Source of the DNA: an uncultured Chlorobiaceae bacterium
GTDB taxonomy: Bacteria; Bacteroidota; Chlorobiia; Chlorobiales; Chlorobiaceae
Reading direction: 5' to 3'
Length of the DNA stretch: 64,000 nt
NCBI GenBank assembly: GCA_903851385.1
Contig: CAINOC010000014.1
Coordinates: 1 to 64,000, forward strand
The translations under genes and the position numbers were made by a program. The notes beneath the pieces are model-generated. The model made no database searches. It saw only the letters and a list, made by a program, of their open reading frames with translations, and was not told the DNA's origin. This document shows positions 53,942 through 62,896 of the stretch, in pieces (the first letter of the stretch is position 1; every line of letters starts with the position of its first letter).

Positions 53942-54472
53942 ATGGCTATTGAAAATCTGCCTTTGAAAGGAAAGCTTTATTCTGTTGTGCTGGGTGCTGC
54001 TATCATTGTTTTTACGACAACCATTCCCTATCTGACGCTGCTTAATGTTTTTCTTTTTGCAGGTATTTTTCTTGCCGGCACAGTTGCGCTTCATCAGACC
54101 ATCATGCGTTTTCAGGTGCGCTTGACTTTCAACCAGGCTTTTGCTTTCGGGTGTCTTGCCGGTTTTGTGGGAGGTGTGCTTTCAGAAGGCATAACCTTTG
54201 TTCTGATGGAACTCTTCAATTACAGGCCGGGGACGGAAAGTCTTGCTCTTGTTATTGACTGGGCGCTTCAGATTGCAAAAGGACGGCCTGAGGTTCAGCA
54301 GCAGGTACAGGCACTTGTTGCGGCAGAGAAACTTGCTCTTACACCGGTAAAGTTAAGCTTCGTTGATATTCTGATGAACATGCTTTTTTCCGGTGCGTTT
54401 TATGCACCGATAACTGGTCTTGGAGGAGCATTTGCCGTTCTTCGGCTTAAGCGCAAGGCAGCAAGAGAGTGA
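53942..54472 (+). CDS. DUF4199-type membrane protein
   Basis: A 176-aa integral membrane protein with four predicted helices (~residues 15-35, 38-58, 70-90 and 135-165) typical of the DUF4199 family in Chlorobi and Bacteroidetes. The helices contain Gly-rich packing (FGCLAGFVGGVLSEG). No catalytic residue is seen. It starts 6 bp after dapB, so it is probably translated from the same messenger. Function unknown. Confidence 0.8.
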   Translation: MAIENLPLKGKLYSVVLGAAIIVFTTTIPYLTLLNVFLFAGIFLAGTVALHQTIMRFQVRLTFNQAFAFGCLAGFVGGVLSEGITFVLMELFNYRPGTESLALVIDWALQIAKGRPEVQQQVQALVAAEKLALTPVKLSFVDILMNMLFSGAFYAPITGLGGAFAVLRLKRKAARE

Positions 54473-54484
54473 ATTTCCCTGGAG

Positions 54485-55561
54485 TTACAGTGTCCATACA
54501 GAGGTCAGTCTGAGATCTCTCTTCTTGACCCGAAAGCCTTCACGGTAGAGTTTATAAGCATCAAGCACTCCGCTTTCTGTTCTGAAATGTGTTTCAAGCA
54601 AATCGTCCTTCAGGTAACGGTAGGTATCAAGCCCGCATGCTGCAGGTTCAGAAGAGGTTGATGCGGCAATCCAGCAGTAGAAGCTCAGGCTGATTCCGCT
54701 CTCAAAAGCCGAGCTGAAAACCGTAAGCAGATTGTGTTTTTTTGCCCACCGGGCCAAGCCAAGCGTCACCGATATTCCACCCAATCGGTTTGGTTTCAGA
54801 ATCAGTGCTGAAAGAGCTTTGGCGGGTATGCGATCAAGCAGTTCCGGCTTTTGCCAAAGGGTTTCGTCCAGCGCAGAGCGTATAGCTGTTTTTGCATGAA
54901 ACTCACCGATATGTTCAGCATTCGTAAGGGGCTCTTCAATATAGGCAACGATTCCTTTTGGAATCTCTCCCGCCAGGTCTAGTGCTTCATCAAGTGAGAA
55001 CGACTGATTGGCGTCCAGTCGCAGTTCGATAGTGCTTCCAAAAATGTTGTGCAGGGCCTCAATGCTTCGGATGGCACTCTCACTGTTTTCAGCTGAAATT
55101 TTGAGCTTGAAGGTGCGGTATCCGCTATTGAAATAGTTCTCAGCTCTTTCTATGACCTGCTTTATATCGCCGAAGAGCAGTGCATTGACCGGAACATGTT
55201 GTGACGGAGGTACCACGGTCTCGGAAAAAACAGGAGCCTTTCGAGAGATGGCTGCATCAAGGTTGATCATGACCATTTCAAGTCCTGTGCGTACCGAAGG
55301 GCAGAGACCGTCATGGAGAATACGGTGATCAATTATCTCGTGTTTTGAAAGCACCTCCACAAGCTGCGCTTCGGCAGATTCAAGGCTCTCCTGGTGCAGA
55401 CCCGGCAGAGGAGCAATTTCACCATAGGCAGTGTGCTCCTCTCCTGCAGTTTTCAGGGCGACTATAATACCTTCCCTTTGTAGCTGCCGATGCCCTTTTA
55501 CAGTTATTGCCTCTGTAAAAGGGATCGCATACTTGTAGAGAAGTGCATGGGTTGCATTCAA
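54485..55561 (-). CDS. menC: o-succinylbenzoate synthase
   Basis: A 358-aa enolase-superfamily enzyme that dehydrates SHCHC to o-succinylbenzoate. The acid-base lysine pair appears as [10 protein letters not shown] (~residues 148-157), and metal ligands in [10 protein letters not shown] (D), [10 protein letters not shown] (E) and RSALDETLW (D), followed by the second-face lysine in [14 protein letters not shown]. All essential residues are visible. It is the last gene of the minus-strand men operon and starts 4 bases inside the menB stop (ATGA). Confidence 0.95.
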   Translation of the reverse strand: MNATHALLYKYAIPFTEAITVKGHRQLQREGIIVALKTAGEEHTAYGEIAPLPGLHQESLESAEAQLVEVLSKHEIIDHRILHDGLCPSVRTGLEMVMINLDAAISRKAPVFSETVVPPSQHVPVNALLFGDIKQVIERAENYFNSGYRTFKLKISAENSESAIRSIEALHNIFGSTIELRLDANQSFSLDEALDLAGEIPKGIVAYIEEPLTNAEHIGEFHAKTAIRSALDETLWQKPELLDRIPAKALSALILKPNRLGGISVTLGLARWAKKHNLLTVFSSAFESGISLSFYCWIAASTSSEPAACGLDTYRYLKDDLLETHFRTESGVLDAYKLYREGFRVKKRDLRLTSVWTL

Positions 55562-56379
55562 GGTCTTTTTGGAAATTTACTGAAATCCGGTTTTCGTTTT
55601 TCAACAAATGCATTTTTTCCTTCCTGGGCCTCTTCACACATGTAATAGAGCATCGTGGCATTTCCGGCAAGTTCCTGCAGTCCGGCCTGTCCGTCACAAT
55701 CCGCATTGAGTGCCGATTTCAGGCACCTGATGGCGAGAGATGAGTTGGCAAGTATTTCACGACACCACTGCACGGTCTCTTTTTCAAGCTGCTCAAGTGG
55801 CACAACAGTGTTCACCAGTCCCATCGAAAGAGCTTCGGCCGCATTGTACTGCCGGCAGAGGTACCATATTTCGCGGGCTTTCTTCTGGCCGACAAGACGT
55901 GCCATATAGCTGGCGCCCCATCCACCGTCAAAAGAACCGACTTTTGGACCTGTCTGGCCGAAAATAGCATTGTCGGCCGCAATGGTAAGATCACACAGCA
56001 TATGTAGTACATGGCCGCCACCGATTGCATAACCAGCAACCATGGCAATGACCGGTTTAGGGCAGGTGCGGATATCACGCTGGAAATCAAGGACATTAAG
56101 GCGGTTGATTCCTTTGGCATCGGCATAGCCGGCATAACCGCGAATTTTCTGGTCACCACCCGAACAGAACGCCAAGTCACCGGCACCGGTCAGAATGACA
56201 ACTCCGATCGACTCATCGTTTCTCGCTTCCGAAAGCGCTGTAATCATCTCCTCCACAGTCTGGGGGCGAAATGCGTTTCTTACTTCCGGGCGATTAATAG
56301 TGATTTTTGCAATCCCTTCTGCTTTATGGTAGAGGATATCGGTAAAATCACCTGTTTGTATCCAGTTAACAACGCTCAT
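55558..56379 (-). CDS. menB: 1,4-dihydroxy-2-naphthoyl-CoA synthase
   Basis: A 273-aa crotonase-fold enzyme that cyclises o-succinylbenzoyl-CoA. Motifs are [15 protein letters not shown] (~residues 67-81), oxyanion [18 protein letters not shown] (~112-129) and the MenB-specific [16 protein letters not shown] (~138-153) and [13 protein letters not shown] end. The G-x-G-P-K-V-G-S-F-D element is the same as the bicarbonate-dependent E. coli type. It overlaps menC by 4 bp and follows menH by 5 bp. Confidence 0.97.
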   Translation of the reverse strand: MSVVNWIQTGDFTDILYHKAEGIAKITINRPEVRNAFRPQTVEEMITALSEARNDESIGVVILTGAGDLAFCSGGDQKIRGYAGYADAKGINRLNVLDFQRDIRTCPKPVIAMVAGYAIGGGHVLHMLCDLTIAADNAIFGQTGPKVGSFDGGWGASYMARLVGQKKAREIWYLCRQYNAAEALSMGLVNTVVPLEQLEKETVQWCREILANSSLAIRCLKSALNADCDGQAGLQELAGNATMLYYMCEEAQEGKNAFVEKRKPDFSKFPKRP

Positions 56380-56384
56380 AAGTG

Positions 56385-57200
56385 CTATTCTTCTTGCTGG
56401 TTGAAAAAAAATCTCAGACGATCGAGAAACAATTCCTTGTTTTCAAGCTGCAGGGTATGACCGCAATGAGGAAAAATTTCAAGATCAGAGCTAGGGCATA
56501 ACTTAACCATTTGACGGCCAATCTCAACGTAGCGCTCATCTTTTTCCCCGGCAAAAAACCTTACCGGCACACTGTTATGCTGCAGTGCCTCCCATTGTGA
56601 GTGCTGCCGTCCAGTTCCGAGTAATCTCAAAGCCAGAGCCAGGTTCCGGGGGTCATTGATTTTCCGTTCGCTCTCAACTTCCGAAAATACAGGGTGCTGT
56701 TTAAGTGTTGAAAAAAGCGGTTGATCATACCAAGCCGTAATGAACCCTTCAAAATTCCTTTCAATTTTTCGTGCAATCTTTTCATCATGTTCCTGCCGCT
56801 CGATCTGTTCCTGTTTTGTCCTGAGTCCTGGAGAAGCAGAGACGATAACGGCTTTGGTAAAAAGCTCCTGGTAACGAAGCAGAAGAGCAAGTGCAAGACG
56901 TCCTCCCATCGAATAACCGACAAGATAGCTTTGCCGGGAAGCCGACTCTTGAAGCAGTTCAGCAAGAGCGTCAACTGTTTGTTCAAAAAAACCGTCGTTC
57001 GGTGGATTCTCTTCAAAGTCTGCCTTCCCGTGTCCGGGGATATCAACCATCATACAGCAGTAGTCCCGAGAAAGCTGCCTGGCCATTGGGAGCCAGTCAC
57101 TGCCCGACCCCAGAAACCCGTGGAGAAAGATGATGCGGGGCAGTGAGATATTTCCAGCGGTCAGAATATGTAAAGGAACGCCCTGTATGGTTCTCTGCAT
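56385..57200 (-). CDS. menH: SHCHC synthase (MenH-type alpha/beta hydrolase)
   Basis: A 271-aa alpha/beta hydrolase in the men operon, removing pyruvate from SEPHCHC to give SHCHC. It has the oxyanion loop [12 protein letters not shown] (~residues 24-35), the nucleophile elbow [13 protein letters not shown] (Ser ~96), the acid in [13 protein letters not shown] (~215-227) and the His in HCGHTLQLE (~246-254). Position between menD and menB supports MenH over generic hydrolases of the same fold. 39 bp separate it from menD. Confidence 0.92.
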   Translation of the reverse strand: MQRTIQGVPLHILTAGNISLPRIIFLHGFLGSGSDWLPMARQLSRDYCCMMVDIPGHGKADFEENPPNDGFFEQTVDALAELLQESASRQSYLVGYSMGGRLALALLLRYQELFTKAVIVSASPGLRTKQEQIERQEHDEKIARKIERNFEGFITAWYDQPLFSTLKQHPVFSEVESERKINDPRNLALALRLLGTGRQHSQWEALQHNSVPVRFFAGEKDERYVEIGRQMVKLCPSSDLEIFPHCGHTLQLENKELFLDRLRFFFNQQEE

Positions 57201-57239
57201 GGTAATGGACTCTGTTGAACGAGCTTGCCAGCTATCAGT

Positions 57240-58991
57240 CTACCTGAAAAGATAGTGATCGGCAAGGGCACTGATTCTTGCCTGCAGTGCGCGGTGCTGC
57301 TGCAGATTCTCCTGCCGGGAGCCTTTTACTTCTATAACGGTGCTTCGATTACTGACGGATGCGGCTTTATACATCTCGCTGAATTCACCATTTGTCTGCG
57401 GGCATGCATAGTCCACACCAAAAGTTTCTGCAGCAGACTTGATGCTGTAGTTCTGGGGTGTGGCAAAATGGGTTTCAAAGATATCGTGGTATTCTGAAAC
57501 AGGCAGGAATGAGAAAATCCCTCCGCCGTTGTTGTTCAGGACAATGATCTGTAGTGGAACACTCAGGGTACTGAGCAGAGAAAGTGCATTTAAGTCGTGC
57601 AGGAAGGCGATATCCCCGATAATCAGTGTTGCCGCTTTATGGTACCCTTCAGCAAAGCCGGCTGCAGTCGAAAGAATGCCGTCGATGCCGCTTACTCCCC
57701 GATTGATGCCGCACCTGATGCCGTTATGATGCCCGTTGAAGCCATAGGTGTCCATATCCCTGACAGGCATGCTGTTTGAAATGAAGAGCAGTTGCTCTGC
57801 AGTGATAAGGCGTGAGGTCAGGCGCGCTGCGGATATTTCGGTAACCGGTTGTAATGAGAGGGTTTCAGCATCAATCTCCTCACCGGCCCGCCTGAAAAAC
57901 TCTTCAGCACTCTCTGTTTTTATACCGGATACCCGAGTGCGTGACCCTTTGAGGCTTGCTGATGCATGGACAAGTGAAGCTTCAATGCTGAGGGTTACGT
58001 TATGATCGGGGGAGAACCGGTTGGCATGGGGTCGTACAACAATATAGTGTTCTGGATTCCATTCCCTGAGAGCAGAGGCAGGATGTTTTGCGATTATATG
58101 ACCACCGAAATGGAGTACCAGATCAGGCCTGAAGTGCCTGGTAAATCCTGACGACTGAAACGCCAGTTGCCATGGTTGCACTCCGCTGGTCAGTCGCACC
58201 CCCGATGAAAGATCAGCATAGAGCGGTACCTCCAGATCCAGAGCAAGTTCTCTGACCGCTTCACCCTCTTCTTTACTATGCATGCTTCCGGCAATGATCA
58301 GTGGCTGTTTTGCTTTTGAAAGCGCTTCGCGCACAGCGGTGACAGTTCCTGAATCCGGATGTTTTTCCGGAAATGCCGATAAGCCTGAAGGGTTGCCTGT
58401 TTTCAGCCACTCTTGCATTGGATCGAGCCATGGATCCTTCAGATCGAAGCCTTCCGGCTCAAGCGGCTCTCTGAAGGGCTGGTTGAGATGTACCGGGCCT
58501 GCAGGTGAACCAACTGTTTTTGCAACCGCGTATGCAATGGTCGAGAGCAGAGCATTCAGTGGTACCTCCCTTGAGGGCAGAGGAAGCTGTATATTCCATC
58601 GGGTATAGCTTCCGAATATGCCCTCCTGCCGTATGGTCTGGTTCGCCCCACACTCCAGCAGTTCAAAAGGACGGTCGGCAGAGAGAATGATCATCGGTTG
58701 AAAGTCCACGGAGGCCTCTACTACAGCAGGGAAGTAGTTTGCAACAGCAGTCCCTGATGTACAGACCAGCACTGCCGGCCGGCCTGTAGCCCGGCCATAG
58801 CCGAGGGCAAAAAAGCCTGCTGATCGTTCATCAGCAAACATTTTCCAGCGGGCTTTCGGGTTTCTTGCAATGGCAACAGTCAGCGGTGTTGAACGTGAAC
58901 CAGGTGAGATACAGAAAAATTCCACACCCTGCCGGATCAGTTCTTCAATGACGATGCTGCTCCACAGTGAGGTTATTTCGCGAGCATTCAT
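57240..58991 (-). CDS. menD: SEPHCHC synthase
   Basis: A 583-aa thiamine diphosphate enzyme that joins 2-oxoglutarate to isochorismate. The ATG at 58991 ([20 protein letters not shown]) is preferred because it matches the family start and overlaps the menF stop in ATGA; an upstream extension to 59189 would only run through menF. The TPP-binding part has the catalytic Glu near [16 protein letters not shown], and [16 protein letters not shown] plus [13 protein letters not shown] form the diphosphate/magnesium site. The size matches E. coli MenD (~556 aa). Confidence 0.96.
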   Translation of the reverse strand: MNAREITSLWSSIVIEELIRQGVEFFCISPGSRSTPLTVAIARNPKARWKMFADERSAGFFALGYGRATGRPAVLVCTSGTAVANYFPAVVEASVDFQPMIILSADRPFELLECGANQTIRQEGIFGSYTRWNIQLPLPSREVPLNALLSTIAYAVAKTVGSPAGPVHLNQPFREPLEPEGFDLKDPWLDPMQEWLKTGNPSGLSAFPEKHPDSGTVTAVREALSKAKQPLIIAGSMHSKEEGEAVRELALDLEVPLYADLSSGVRLTSGVQPWQLAFQSSGFTRHFRPDLVLHFGGHIIAKHPASALREWNPEHYIVVRPHANRFSPDHNVTLSIEASLVHASASLKGSRTRVSGIKTESAEEFFRRAGEEIDAETLSLQPVTEISAARLTSRLITAEQLLFISNSMPVRDMDTYGFNGHHNGIRCGINRGVSGIDGILSTAAGFAEGYHKAATLIIGDIAFLHDLNALSLLSTLSVPLQIIVLNNNGGGIFSFLPVSEYHDIFETHFATPQNYSIKSAAETFGVDYACPQTNGEFSEMYKAASVSNRSTVIEVKGSRQENLQQHRALQARISALADHYLFR

Positions 58992-60412
58992 ACTTCCTGG
59001 CGGGTTATAGCCAGAATATCTCCAATTTTTTGATCGACCTCTTCCCATTCGGAGTAGGGATTTGAGCCTTTTACAAGACCGGCACCAGAGTAGAGATAGG
59101 CAAAACGACCATTGACAAGAGCTGATCGAATGCCAACCGAAAATTCGGAGGCATCCCTGCTTATCCAGCCCACAGGCCCCGCATACCATCCGCGGCTGAA
59201 TGGTTCCAGATTCATGATATGTTTCATGGCCTCTCTCTTCGGCACTCCGCCGACAGCCGGAGTAGGATGAAGAAGTTTAAGGACTGCGCTGTCATTCTGA
59301 AATTCAGGTTTAAGTCTGGCAGCACAACTGGTGTAGAGGTGAGCAAGCCTGTTGAGTTGCAGAACCTGAACCTCTTTTTCCATATCAATATCACTGCAGA
59401 TTTTGAGCAGCTCCTGATAGATCATGTCCTTGACGAATTTATGCTCCCGGATATCTTTTTCTGAATTAAGAAGTGCTTCAGAAGCCTGAATGTCACCACA
59501 GTTGATGGTTTCTTTCGAAAATGTTCCAGCGAGTGCTTCAGTAAGGAGCAGATCATTGTCTCTTCTGTAAAGCCGTTCCGGACTGAAGCTGAAAAACGCA
59601 TGATGTTCCTCCGGTTCAAAGTAGAACCTGTAGACCGCATTTTGTGGATAGGGATACTGAAGCAGAAAAAGAAGCGGTGAAAAACTGCTGCTGAATTCAA
59701 GAACAGTCTGTCGGGCAAGCATTATTTTATCCATCCCGCCCGAATTAAATGTTTCCAGCGCTTTTTGACATTGTTCAATCCAGCTTCTTTCATCCGGATT
59801 ATAGGAGAGATCCAGCAGTTCCGGCAGTTTCAACGTTGAGCAATCCGTATCGCTGTTAATGCGGTCAAGCATTTCCGTGATCTCACTGATTTTTGCTTCG
59901 GGCTTTACGCCGCTTTCAATCCACAGGTGGCATGAAAGCGAAAAGGTGTTATGCTCAAAGGTCAACTGGATAAGCGGAAGCACAAAGGAAAACGAGGAAA
60001 ATTTCTCCCAGATCGGGTTTTGATTTTCCTGGTTGTTGAAGTTGAATCCTCCGAAATAGCGTGCACCGGGATTTTTATCCGCAACAGAAATCCCGAATTG
60101 CCGGAAACATGCGTCATTATCTCCGGATTCATTGAACGCAATGCTATCGGCAATACCAATGCCTGCTACTGAAAAATCCTTTTCCCGGTTCATCCAGAAG
60201 AGTTTTGGATAGACCGCCTGACGGCAAAGCCACCCTGTCATCTCCAAAGGCTGGACAGGCTGAGAAAAGGTTACAAGAAGGTTTTCATCAAGGCCATCAG
60301 ATAAAGTACTCTTGTAATCAAAAAGGTCTAAAGCCTCTTTAAGCCTTGAAACAGCCTTTTGTATTGATAAAGATTCCTCTGAAGATATAATGATATTCTG
60401 GTGCTCACTCAT
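58988..60412 (-). CDS. menF: isochorismate synthase
   Basis: A 474-aa chorismate-utilising enzyme converting chorismate to isochorismate, the first step of menaquinone formation. Conserved elements sit in the C-terminal half: [21 protein letters not shown] (~residues 281-301), [28 protein letters not shown] (~390-403) and [20 protein letters not shown] (~411-430). It starts the men operon; its TGA overlaps the menD ATG. A single promoter upstream of 60412 probably serves menF-D-H-B-C. Confidence 0.96.
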   Translation of the reverse strand: MSEHQNIIISSEESLSIQKAVSRLKEALDLFDYKSTLSDGLDENLLVTFSQPVQPLEMTGWLCRQAVYPKLFWMNREKDFSVAGIGIADSIAFNESGDNDACFRQFGISVADKNPGARYFGGFNFNNQENQNPIWEKFSSFSFVLPLIQLTFEHNTFSLSCHLWIESGVKPEAKISEITEMLDRINSDTDCSTLKLPELLDLSYNPDERSWIEQCQKALETFNSGGMDKIMLARQTVLEFSSSFSPLLFLLQYPYPQNAVYRFYFEPEEHHAFFSFSPERLYRRDNDLLLTEALAGTFSKETINCGDIQASEALLNSEKDIREHKFVKDMIYQELLKICSDIDMEKEVQVLQLNRLAHLYTSCAARLKPEFQNDSAVLKLLHPTPAVGGVPKREAMKHIMNLEPFSRGWYAGPVGWISRDASEFSVGIRSALVNGRFAYLYSGAGLVKGSNPYSEWEEVDQKIGDILAITRQEV

Positions 60413-60569
60413 ATGCGTTTATCGGCATTGAAACTCTCAAACACTTCTCTATTGCACTCTCCTGTAACAAATTGTACAACAATTTTGCAATAATGGTTTC
60501 CAGTCAAAAAAAATCTCTGATTTCAGTATTTGATTGCAAAAACTGTTTCGTGATCACGACCCGCGTAAA

Positions 60570-61172
60570 TCACCGTATTTGATCTTTTTTGAAATGTTTT
60601 TGCAGTGAGACAGCAAGATAATTGTTTTTCTTAAGAAGCCATTCATAAATCGCCTGAGCTTCAGCTCTTTGTCCTGTATTGAGATAGCAGATGGCAAGGT
60701 TGTAGTGCGCTTCAGTAAATGATTCACTGTTGTCAATGGCTTCGCTGTATGATTTTGCAGCTTTGTCAAACTCTTTAAGCTGCATATAGGCATTGCCGAT
60801 ATCGTAGAGTGTCAGGGAGTCTTTTGGAGCGTGCTCAAGGTGTTTTTGAAAATATTTCAGTGACTCAGCATAGTTTTTCTCGTTGAAAGCAATAGCACCA
60901 AGAGCGTGGTTGGCTTCATCAAGTTTTGGATTTATCGCAAGCGCATTTTTATATGCCTCCTTAGCCTCACTGTAGCGTTCGCTGCGCGCATATCTCTGCC
61001 CGAGAAGCATGTACCCCGTGGCATCTTTCGGGTTTTTCCAGACCTGCTGCTGCAGGGCTTTCAGCTCATTCGCCGAGCGGTTGCATGAAGTCAGCAATGG
61101 CACACTGCCAAGTAAAATGCATACGAGCACTCGTTGAATGCCAGCTTTTGAATGTGGTATGTAAAGTCTCAT
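60570..61172 (-). CDS. TPR-repeat lipoprotein
   Basis: A 200-aa exported lipoprotein. The N-terminal signal ends in a lipobox-like SVPLLTSC (Cys ~30), followed by four TPR units of about 34 residues (AxGYMLLGxRYxxxxRYxEAKEAYxxALxINP through ~190). TPR proteins of this sort scaffold envelope complexes. Substrate or partner not known. It lies 158 bp from menF on the same strand, too far to be sure of cotranscription. Confidence 0.88.
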   Translation of the reverse strand: MRLYIPHSKAGIQRVLVCILLGSVPLLTSCNRSANELKALQQQVWKNPKDATGYMLLGQRYARSERYSEAKEAYKNALAINPKLDEANHALGAIAFNEKNYAESLKYFQKHLEHAPKDSLTLYDIGNAYMQLKEFDKAAKSYSEAIDNSESFTEAHYNLAICYLNTGQRAEAQAIYEWLLKKNNYLAVSLQKHFKKDQIR

Positions 61173-61352
61173 AGTGGCTCAATATACTCACTCATCGAAT
61201 GATCTGCCAATCTTGATTAAACTCATACCTGATTTGAGTAAAAAATTTCCTATTTGCAGGCTGTGTATGTAACTTATTTTCAAAGGAAGTAATCTCTAGA
61301 ACTCTGTTCCGTTATTGAACTTTATTTACAAAGAATATTTATTCCTAATACC

Positions 61353-61559
61353 ATGAAAAAAGAGTTACAGGTAAGCGGCATGAAGTGCGGCAGTTGTGAA
61401 CTGCTTGTTACAGAAGCACTTGAAGATCTTGAAGGCGTCATATCGGTTGATGCATCTCACCTCAAGGGTAGAGTGGAAGTTGATTATGATCCTAATATGG
61501 TAAGCGAGCCAACAATTGCAGCGGTTATAGAAGAGCAGGGCTTCAAGGTAACATCATGA
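61353..61559 (+). CDS. heavy-metal-associated domain protein (CopZ-like)
   Basis: A 68-aa single HMA domain. The metal site is the CxxC in VSGMKCGSCELLV (Cys12 and Cys15), and the ferredoxin-like fold is completed by LEGVISVDASHLKGRVEVDYDP and a short terminal strand. These proteins carry Cu(I) or other soft metals to P-type ATPases. No transporter is nearby. The NYN/LOTUS gene begins 48 bp downstream. Confidence 0.93.
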   Translation: MKKELQVSGMKCGSCELLVTEALEDLEGVISVDASHLKGRVEVDYDPNMVSEPTIAAVIEEQGFKVTS

Positions 61560-61607
61560 CAGTATTGTCATTTTTTTTGTAAAACAGCAAAAGGAAGGAC
61601 TTGTATC

Positions 61608-62351
61608 ATGGCAGTTGAAAAAACAGAGCGTCTCGCTGTCCTTATCGATGCCGATAATACGCAGGCTACCATTATTGAAGGTCTTCTTGCGGAGGTCGCA
61701 AAGTATGGCACATCTAGCGTTAAAAGGATATACGGAGACTGGACATCAACCGCGCTGAGAAGTTGGAAAGAGGTGTTGCTGGAGCACTCTATACAACCCA
61801 TTCAGCAGTTCGGTTATACCAAGGGAAAAAACGCAACAGACAGCGCCATGATCATTGACGCAATGGACCTGTTGTATACGGGAAAGTTTCAGGGATTCTG
61901 CATTGTCTCCAGTGACAGTGACTTTACGAAACTGGCTTCGAGAATCAGGGAATCCGGTCTCATTGTGTATGGTTTTGGCGAGAAAAAAACACCTTCAGCC
62001 TTTGTTTCCGCTTGTGACAAGTTTATTTATATCGAAGTGTTGCGGGCCAAGATCAATGAAAACGAGTCGATTGCTAAAAAGTCATCAGCAGAACTCAAGC
62101 AGGATACCCGGCTGGTGCGTTTATTGAGAAATGCCGTTGAGGCATCATCGGACGAAAGCGGATGGGCTCATCTTGCAACAACAGGCAGCAATATCGCAAA
62201 ACAGTCATCGGAATTCGATCCGCGAAATTACGGCTATATCAAGCTTGGAGAATTGCTGGCAGCTACAAAACTGTTCGATTTCGATGAGCGGATTACCGGA
62301 GAAGGTCAATCAAAAGCAATCTATGTCCGGGATAAAAGAAAAAAAGACTAA
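61608..62351 (+). CDS. NYN-domain nuclease-like protein with LOTUS (OST-HTH) domain
   Basis: A 247-aa protein. The N-terminal NYN/PIN-like domain (~residues 8-145) has the acidic cluster in LIDADNTQATI, KNATDSAMIIDAMDLLY and VSSDSDFTKLASRI, the same residues that bind metal in PIN-type RNases. The C-terminal ~75 residues (RLVRLLRNAVEASSDESGWAHLA and YGYIKLGELLAATKLFDF) resemble a LOTUS/OST-HTH RNA-binding domain. This combination occurs in LabA/limkain-type proteins and is thought to act on RNA. The activity is inferred. Confidence 0.9.
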   Translation: MAVEKTERLAVLIDADNTQATIIEGLLAEVAKYGTSSVKRIYGDWTSTALRSWKEVLLEHSIQPIQQFGYTKGKNATDSAMIIDAMDLLYTGKFQGFCIVSSDSDFTKLASRIRESGLIVYGFGEKKTPSAFVSACDKFIYIEVLRAKINENESIAKKSSAELKQDTRLVRLLRNAVEASSDESGWAHLATTGSNIAKQSSEFDPRNYGYIKLGELLAATKLFDFDERITGEGQSKAIYVRDKRKKD

Positions 62352-62412
62352 TTCAGGTTTTTTTCCAGTCCGTGAAGTCCCTTAAGTTCTTTTGGAGAAA
62401 AATTCTCCACAA

Positions 62413-62451
62413 AAAAAAGCCTTCCTTGTTATAAACAGAGAAGGCTTTTTT
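62413..62451. terminator. bidirectional terminator between the NYN gene and tRNA-Asp
   Basis: AAAAAAGCCTT (62413-62423) pairs with AAGGCTTTTTT (62441-62451) around a 17-nt loop. The A/T tails on both sides allow it to end transcripts of the NYN gene (plus) and of the tRNA gene (minus). Confidence 0.75.
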
Positions 62452-62452
62452 G

Positions 62453-62527
62453 CGGAGCTGACGGGGTTCGAACCCGCGACCTCCTGCGTGACAGGCAGGC
62501 GCTCTAACCAAACTGAGCTACAGCTCC
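62453..62527 (-). tRNA. tRNA-Asp (GUC anticodon)
   Basis: Reading the minus strand, the 75-nt sequence begins GGAGCTG, and the acceptor partner CAGCTCC plus discriminator G completes the acceptor stem. The D arm has AGCTCAGTTTGGTTAGAGC. The anticodon arm is CCTGC-CTGTCAC-GCAGG, so the anticodon is GTC (Asp). The T arm is GCGGG-TTCGAAC-CCCGT. CCA is not encoded, so a CCA-adding enzyme is needed. A bidirectional terminator follows in the minus direction. Confidence 0.95.
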
Positions 62528-62896
62528 TTGAAAGAGGAATTAATGTATAGAGCCGATGCATAATATCCAAAAAGTATTTTCCTTTTTTTCTATGTTTCGT
62601 AATGACAACAGTGAGCAAGATGGTTCAACAGCTTATTGTTTTTATTGGGTTTATAGACTTTCTGCCATTCTTTCCGGTTGCGCTTTTTTCTCAATACCGG
62701 CAGGAGAGTCTCTTTTCACTTGAATGAGAGCAAAACAACTGTTGAAAAAATAACGTTTTTTCGCTCACCGTATTTGGCTGGATTTTTATAACTTTGTGCG
62801 CTATGAAGGAACTCGATTATACTAGAGTGTTCAGGCGGTGAGAAATGTTGTTTTTTTGAGCGGAAAATGCTTTAAAACAATCAATACAGCACACTT
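62528..62896. other. 369-bp gap between tRNA-Asp and citrate synthase
   Basis: AT-rich sequence that must hold promoters for the tRNA (minus) and gltA (plus). I see no repeat, riboswitch or ORF that could be supported. The citrate synthase ATG lacks a clear ribosome site. Confidence 0.4.
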
